Below, piece by piece: positions 5,069 to 8,406 of a DNA stretch of 8,406 nucleotides. Position 1 is the stretch's first letter. The number at the start of each line of letters is the position of its first letter. Both the position numbers and the translations under genes were made by a program. The stretch lies in NCBI GenBank assembly GCA_900547835.1, contig URIJ01000087.1, positions 1 to 8,406 on the forward strand, read 5' to 3'. The DNA is from an uncultured Collinsella sp. GTDB lineage: Bacteria; Actinomycetota; Coriobacteriia; Coriobacteriales; Coriobacteriaceae. A model generated the notes under the pieces. It was not told the origin of the DNA. It did no database searches and was given only the letters and a program-made list of their open reading frames with translations.

Positions 5069-6103
5069 TTAGCGCGCGACGCGGGTGCCACCGTCGGCGG
5101 CGGATGCCGCGGCTGCGATCTCGTCTGCGGTCACCAGGTTGGAATCGCCCTTGATGGTGAGCTTGAGGATCGAGGCCGCAATGGCGTAGTTGACGGCGTC
5201 CTGCGGATCGAAGTCGTTGATGAGGGCATGGACGAGGCCGGCGTTGAAAGCGTCGCCGGCGGCAACACCTTCGAGCACGTGCACGTCGTGAGCAGGGGAG
5301 AACCAGTGCTCGCCGCTCTCGGCGTCATAGAGCATGCCCATCCAGATGGAGCGCTCGACGCAGGAGATGTTGCGGACGACCGAGGCGACCTTCTTACAGC
5401 CGTACTCGGTGCAGATCTGACGGGCCATCTCGACGTAGGTGTCACGCTCCTCGATGCCGTGGGCAAGGGAGCCGGAGACGCAGGTCATACCGAGGCCGGC
5501 AGGTGCGTCCTCGTCGTTGGCGATGCAGATGTCGACGAGCGGCAGGAGCTCCTTCATGGTTGCCTGCGACTTCTCGGGCGACCACATCTTGCCGCGGTAG
5601 TTAACGTCGCACACGGTGGTGATGCCCTTGGCGCGGCAAGCGGTGAGGGCATCCTTGCAGGCGGCGGCCATCTCGTCGGAGACGGCGGGCGTCACGCCAG
5701 AGAAATAGAAGACGTCGATGCCCTTGAGGATCTCGTCCCAGTCAAAGACGTCGCGCTTGGCCATGTTGATGGCCGAGTACTTGCGGTCGTAGACGCAGCC
5801 GTTGCCGCGCTGCGAGGCGCCGACCTCAAATACATAGGAGCCAAGACGGTCGCCCTGACGCACGACGCGCGTGGTGTCGACGTCGTAGACCTTCAGCGAG
5901 CGCAGGGCGCACTCGCCCAGGCGGTTGGCCGGGACGACGGAAACGTAAGCGGCCTTATCGCCCTGGTAGGACAGGGAAAGCGCGGTGTTGGCCTCGGCGC
6001 CGCCGTAGCGGACGTCGAACTCGGTGGCCTGCTCAATACGCAGGTGATCTTTGGGCGAGAGCCTCATCATGATCTCGCCGAAGGTAAGAACCGTTTTACC
6101 CAT
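5069..6103 (-). CDS. kdgK: 2-keto-3-deoxygluconate kinase, PfkB/ribokinase family
   Basis: A 344-residue cytosolic sugar kinase that phosphorylates 2-keto-3-deoxygluconate to KDPG, the substrate of the downstream aldolase. It begins with the PfkB-type strand TVLTFGEIMMRLSP, then the N-terminal signature region VRYGGAEANTALSLS (residues ~32-45). Further landmarks are VFYFSGVTPAVS, CDVNYRGKMWS, and the C-terminal ATP/anion-hole motif GVAAGDAFNAGL with catalytic base candidate D284. That motif usually reads DTxGAGD in the family; here the Asp-Thr and first Gly are replaced, as in some KDG-kinase relatives. The ATG at 6103 has AAGGAG 10 nt upstream. The long upstream extension of the frame runs into element B and is rejected. 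It is first in the operon with the aldolase and is transcribed from a promoter with two LacI-type operators. Its substrate is assigned from family resemblance and the aldolase partner. Confidence 0.88.
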   Translation of the reverse strand: MGKTVLTFGEIMMRLSPKDHLRIEQATEFDVRYGGAEANTALSLSYQGDKAAYVSVVPANRLGECALRSLKVYDVDTTRVVRQGDRLGSYVFEVGASQRGNGCVYDRKYSAINMAKRDVFDWDEILKGIDVFYFSGVTPAVSDEMAAACKDALTACRAKGITTVCDVNYRGKMWSPEKSQATMKELLPLVDICIANDEDAPAGLGMTCVSGSLAHGIEERDTYVEMARQICTEYGCKKVASVVRNISCVERSIWMGMLYDAESGEHWFSPAHDVHVLEGVAAGDAFNAGLVHALINDFDPQDAVNYAIAASILKLTIKGDSNLVTADEIAAAASAADGGTRVAR

Positions 6104-6146
6104 GGTCGCGCAGCTCCTTCTTACTCGTGCGTATACCTTTGATATG

Positions 6147-6204
6147 GCGTTGGCACGGAGGTGCCAAGACGGTAGGGTGCATCTTTGCACCTCCGTGCCA
6201 ACGC
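6147..6204 (-). ncRNA. Candidate switch-like RNA element B, copy 2 (kinase leader)
   Basis: Perfect 18-nt arms (6204-6187 with 6164-6147) enclose a 22-nt loop. A competing short hairpin GGTGC/GCACC (6191-6187 with 6180-6176) would open the inner part of the long stem. The core, minus-strand CACCCTACCRTCTTGGCA (6179-6162), matches copy 1 at 17 of 18 positions. The stem differs from copy 1 at seven or more pairs that nearly all stay paired. It ends 43 nt upstream of the kinase ATG and is not followed by a U-run, so it is not an ordinary terminator. Confidence 0.65.
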
Positions 6205-6208
6205 TTAC

Positions 6209-6235
6209 CGAAATCGGTTTACGAAATCGGTTTCG
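6209..6235. promoter_or_regulatory. Tandem LacI-type operators at the kinase promoter
   Basis: CGAAATCGGTTTCG (6222-6235) is identical to the operator at 2864-2877. A second, partly degenerate site, CGAAATCGGTTTAC (6209-6222), abuts it with centres 13 bp apart. The first starts 11 bp downstream of the -10 box. The divergent LacI-family gene next door is the natural candidate binder and may also control itself here. Confidence 0.65.
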
Positions 6236-6246
6236 TTTCGAGTTGT

Positions 6247-6273
6247 AGTATACTCACCTACAGCGTTTTGCAA
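6247..6273 (-). promoter_or_regulatory. Probable promoter of the kinase-aldolase operon
   Basis: On the minus strand the -10 box is TATACT (6252-6247). TTGCAA (6273-6268) is a possible -35 with a short 15-bp spacer, or GTTGCA with 16. The core AGTATACT (6247-6254) is itself palindromic, so the -10 reads the same on the plus strand and could serve the divergent regulator gene, although no convincing plus-strand -35 is visible. Confidence 0.45.
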
Positions 6274-6336
6274 CCGAGATTTTTAAAAATGCCTAAAATG
6301 GCTCAGACCGCCGACAATTGGGAAACGGGGTGCGCT

Positions 6337-7359
6337 ATGGCGCAGATGAGAATCAAGGACATTGCCGCCGAGGCGGGCGTGAGCCCGGCCACCGTTTCGC
6401 GCTATCTCAACAACCGTCCCGGGCAGATGACCGAGGAGACCCGTGCCCGCATTGCCGAGGTCATCGAGCGCACCGGTTACCGTCCCCGTGCCGCCGCGCG
6501 CAACCTTCGTAGCTCGCGCACCAACCTCATCGGCGTGATCTTGGCCGACATCGCCAACCCGTTCTCGAGCGCCATGCTCGAAGGACTTTCCGCCAGCGCC
6601 GCCGCGCGCGGCTGCTCACTTATGACTGCCATTAGCGGCAACGATTCCGCCAAGGAGGCCGAGTCGCTCACCAGACTTATCGATGCCGGCGTGGACGGCC
6701 TGGTCGTCAACACCTGCGGAGGCAATGACGAGGCGATTGCCGCGGCAGCGGGACGTCTGCCCGTTGTGCTGCTCGACCGCGACGTTGCCGACGGCGGTGT
6801 CGATCTGGTGACATCTAACAACCGTGAGCTGGTCGCCGGCCTGGTAGACGCCTTGGCCGCCGCTGGCAGTGAGCGCCTGTGCCTGCTCACCGAGGCAAGC
6901 GACGACAGCCCCGTGCGTCGAGAGCGCGCCGAGGCCTTTGCCGACGAGCTTTCGCGACGCGGCCTTGCGGGCGAGGTCGTCACCCTGGCCGACGGCGGTG
7001 CCACGGGCGTCGGCCGCTTGGACGAGACCATCCGCGGCTATGCCGGCAAAAAGCTCGGCCTCATTGCTGTCAACGGCCTGGTTTTCCTGCGTCTGACCGA
7101 GGCACTGGCGCAGCTTGGTCCCTCGCTGCCGGCGGGGCTCAAGATCGCGACGTTTGACGACTACCCCTGGAACCATGTGCTCTTTGGCGGCGTGACCACG
7201 GCCGCGCAAGACACCCTTACAATCGCCGAGCGCGTGGTCGAGCGCCTCTCCGAGCGCATCGACGTTGTTACCACTACAGTGGGCGAGGCCGCAAAGCTGG
7301 CGCCCAAACGCATCGAGATCCCCGGCCACATCGAACACCGCGCATCGACCTCGCGCTAG
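6337..7359 (+). CDS. LacI-family transcriptional regulator, probable repressor of the kinase-aldolase operon
   Basis: A 340-residue protein of standard LacI length. Residues ~4-25 (MRIKDIAAEAGVSPATVSRY) are the helix-turn-helix, and RPRAAARNLRSS (~49-60) is the hinge helix that reads the operator centre. The rest is a periplasmic-binding-protein-like effector domain, starting IGVILADIANPFSSAMLEG and including DGLVVN and ATFDDYPW. I chose the ATG at 6337 because it puts the helix-turn-helix at the very N-terminus and has a GGGG stretch about 6 nt upstream. ATG codons at 6290, 6299 and 6346 are alternatives, and the longer extension to 6127 crosses element B and the operators. The gene is divergent from the kinase across tandem LacI-type operators, so it probably represses that operon, and perhaps the promoter near 2888, with a KDG-pathway metabolite as inducer. 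The ligand is inferred. A KdgR name would be plausible but unproven. Confidence 0.9.
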   Translation: MAQMRIKDIAAEAGVSPATVSRYLNNRPGQMTEETRARIAEVIERTGYRPRAAARNLRSSRTNLIGVILADIANPFSSAMLEGLSASAAARGCSLMTAISGNDSAKEAESLTRLIDAGVDGLVVNTCGGNDEAIAAAAGRLPVVLLDRDVADGGVDLVTSNNRELVAGLVDALAAAGSERLCLLTEASDDSPVRRERAEAFADELSRRGLAGEVVTLADGGATGVGRLDETIRGYAGKKLGLIAVNGLVFLRLTEALAQLGPSLPAGLKIATFDDYPWNHVLFGGVTTAAQDTLTIAERVVERLSERIDVVTTTVGEAAKLAPKRIEIPGHIEHRASTSR

Positions 7360-7386
7360 GCTGTGTGATAATATATAGACAATGTC
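7345..7386 (+). promoter_or_regulatory. Probable promoter and operator of the toxin-antitoxin pair
   Basis: A -10 GATAAT (7367-7372) follows TCGACC (7345-7350, 4/6 match to TTGACA) by 16 bp; the -35 lies inside the end of the LacI gene. The small palindrome GACAATGTC (7378-7386) covers the expected start site and could be bound by the ribbon-helix-helix domain of the first protein. Confidence 0.4.
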
Positions 7387-7401
7387 ATACAGGAGGTATC
7401 C

Positions 7402-7896
7402 ATGGCTGCGTCTGTGCTGAGTGTGCGAGTGGACTCGTCAATTAAAGACTCATTTGCCGAACTGTGCGAAGAGCTTGGCATGACTTCGTCTGTTGCGGTC
7501 AATATGTTTATGAGGCAGATGCTGCGCGAGCGCTCTCTGCCGTTTGTTCCTTCACTTGGTAAAAGCTCTGCGAGCGAAAGCGCCGCGACGGGTATTTTGG
7601 ATACTGCCCAGATTGAGTCCGCCGTCTGCGAGGCGGCCAGCTCGATTCCCGCCATCAAAACCGTGATTCTTTTTGGTTCGTATGCCCGTGGCGAGGCGCA
7701 TGCCGATAGTGATATTGACTTGCGTCTCGAAGTCGATCGCGAGCAGGGCTTTGGTCTTTTTGCGCTGTCGGCGTTTGGCGAGGCGGTGCGCAAAGAAACC
7801 GGGAGGCAGGTTGATCTTGTCTCGAGCGACCATCTTGATGACGATCTTGCCGCGGTAATCGAGCGCGAAGGAGTGATCCTTTATGATCGCGCGTAA
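7402..7896 (+). CDS. MNT-type nucleotidyltransferase antitoxin with fused RelB/DinJ-like N-terminal domain
   Basis: A 164-residue two-domain protein. Residues ~1-50 resemble RelB/DinJ antitoxins: a short beta strand SVLSVRVDSSIK, a helix, then GMTSSVAVNMFMRQMLRERSLPF, the ribbon-helix-helix pattern that dimerises and binds DNA. Residues ~65-164 form a minimal nucleotidyltransferase. GSYARGEAHADSDID (92-106) fits the GSx10DxD motif exactly, with D104 and D106 as metal ligands and D138 (QVDLV) as the third acid. In the HepT-MntA system (type VII) such enzymes AMPylate the HEPN toxin and silence it. The start has a full AGGAGG 5 nt upstream. The stop overlaps the toxin start by 14 nt, so translation is probably coupled. 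The fusion is notable because standard MntA proteins consist of the transferase domain alone. Confidence 0.88.
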   Translation: MAASVLSVRVDSSIKDSFAELCEELGMTSSVAVNMFMRQMLRERSLPFVPSLGKSSASESAATGILDTAQIESAVCEAASSIPAIKTVILFGSYARGEAHADSDIDLRLEVDREQGFGLFALSAFGEAVRKETGRQVDLVSSDHLDDDLAAVIEREGVILYDRA

Positions 7897-8254
7897 GTCA
7901 GACGGTCTCCGCGCTCAAGAGGTTTTGGAAGCCATCTCTGAAACGAACGAGCGCATCAAGGCTTTTGATATCACCGAGGACCAGTTTCTGCATGCGAATG
8001 ACGTGCGGACGAGGGCGTTGGCGGACTCCCTTTTGATGTGTGCGCTTAGGGTGACGGAAGAAGCGGGCAAGTTGTCGGAACGCTCGCAGCGGCTTCATCC
8101 CGAAATTGAGTGGCGTGGAATTATCGGCATGAGAAATTATCTTGCGCATGATTACGGCAATGTCGACCGCTCGGTTGTTTGGGATGCAGTGACGATGGAG
8201 TTCCCTGCGCTGGAACGAGCCTGTAGGCAAATTGTCTCCGAATCCGAGCGATAG
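7883..8254 (+). CDS. HEPN-domain (HepT/DUF86-like) toxin, probable ribonuclease
   Basis: A 123-residue all-helical HEPN protein, the normal size for HepT/DUF86. The catalytic motif RNYLAHDY (R84, H89, Y91) fits Rx4HxY exactly; R and H are the RNase residues of HEPN toxins, and the tyrosine is the residue AMPylated by MntA in characterised HepT-MntA pairs. Upstream, LLMCALRVTEEAGKLSER matches the conserved helix of DUF86 proteins. AAGGAG lies 9 nt before the ATG, inside the end of the antitoxin gene, and the two frames overlap by 14 nt. The toxin therefore should form one operon with the fused antitoxin. An intact motif argues for an active toxin. RNA target and trigger are unknown. Confidence 0.9.
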   Translation: MIARKSDGLRAQEVLEAISETNERIKAFDITEDQFLHANDVRTRALADSLLMCALRVTEEAGKLSERSQRLHPEIEWRGIIGMRNYLAHDYGNVDRSVVWDAVTMEFPALERACRQIVSESER

Positions 8255-8385
8255 TTGCTGGTCATACCCGCCTACGCGAACGTTTTTTGAGCGCTTGATA
8301 CGCTTTAACCCTGCGGAAACATTTTTCTGCGATAGTATCTGCGATATAGACCAGTCGAAACCCGCCCGAAAGAAAGGGGAGCGAC
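8255..8385 (+). promoter_or_regulatory. Intergenic region with possible promoter of the last gene
   Basis: A T-run (CGTTTTTTG, 8281-8289) follows the toxin gene but without a clear stem. CTGCGATA occurs twice (8327-8334 and 8339-8346), each followed by a -10-like AT-rich stretch; TGCGATAGTAT also occurs at the GntR promoter (3055-3065). I see no good -35 hexamer. Confidence 0.3.
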
Positions 8386-8406
8386 ATGAACCAGCAGAAC
8401 ATCGAT
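8386..8406 (+). CDS. Start of an unidentified gene (3' end outside the window)
   Basis: ATG at 8386 is preceded by AAAGGGGAG with a 4-nt spacer, a strong ribosome site. Only seven codons (MNQQNID) are visible, too few to name a product. Confidence 0.5.

Noticed and set aside
4958..6142. Long plus-strand open frame (394 codons) opposite the kinase gene
   Set aside because: It is the antisense shadow of a GC-rich gene: low-complexity Gly/Ala/Val/Asp-rich protein with no recognisable domain, while the minus strand encodes a clear PfkB kinase.
6127..6336. Extended N-terminus of the LacI-family gene
   Set aside because: The extension would translate element B, the operators and the promoter; LacI proteins start with the helix-turn-helix, reached at 6337 or 6346.

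Overview
The window looks like chromosomal DNA of a high-GC Gram-positive gut bacterium, most likely an actinobacterium of the Coriobacteriia (Collinsella-like). This is an inference from GC-rich third codon positions, Shine-Dalgarno sites of the AAAGGA/AGGAGG type and gene content; no ribosomal or marker gene is present to prove it.

Layout. Bases 1-638 hold the 3' part of an unrecognised reading frame that runs into an array of 19-21 bp palindromes (583-705). On the minus strand follows an AAA/STAND-type ATPase with a C-terminal winged helix (726-1817). Its upstream region is a striking tandem array of 10-bp repeats (1834-1915). Next, also on the minus strand, is a YczE/YitT-like (DUF6198-type) membrane protein gene broken by one in-frame TAG (1942-2622). 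Its long leader holds two structured elements, called A and B here, behind a promoter and a LacI-type operator. A divergent GntR/FCD regulator (3111-3803) sits between two related 67-nt hairpins.

The convergent gap 3804-4172 is filled with hairpins and terminators. The minus-strand operon that follows encodes 2-keto-3-deoxygluconate kinase (5069-6103) and KDPG aldolase (4173-4814). Together they turn 2-keto-3-deoxygluconate into pyruvate and glyceraldehyde 3-phosphate. A LacI-family regulator (6337-7359) is divergent from the kinase. Downstream is a HEPN/MNT toxin-antitoxin pair whose MNT protein carries an N-terminal RelB/DinJ-like DNA-binding domain (7402-8254). The first codons of another gene close the window.

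How it fits together. The kinase operon and the broken membrane gene share the same regulatory kit: a TATACT -10 box, the operator CGAAATCGGTTTCG just downstream of it, and element B, a 58-nt switch-like RNA present twice with compensatory changes. Both also have element A, a larger RNA-like structure with three conserved unpaired motifs. A lies in the leader of the membrane gene and in the kinase-aldolase intercistronic gap, close upstream of a start codon each time. I read this as one small sugar-acid regulon under the neighbouring LacI protein, with RNA-level control added. Elements A and B are the best candidates for something undescribed. I could not match either to a known RNA family from memory; the Collinsella-1 motif should be tested first.
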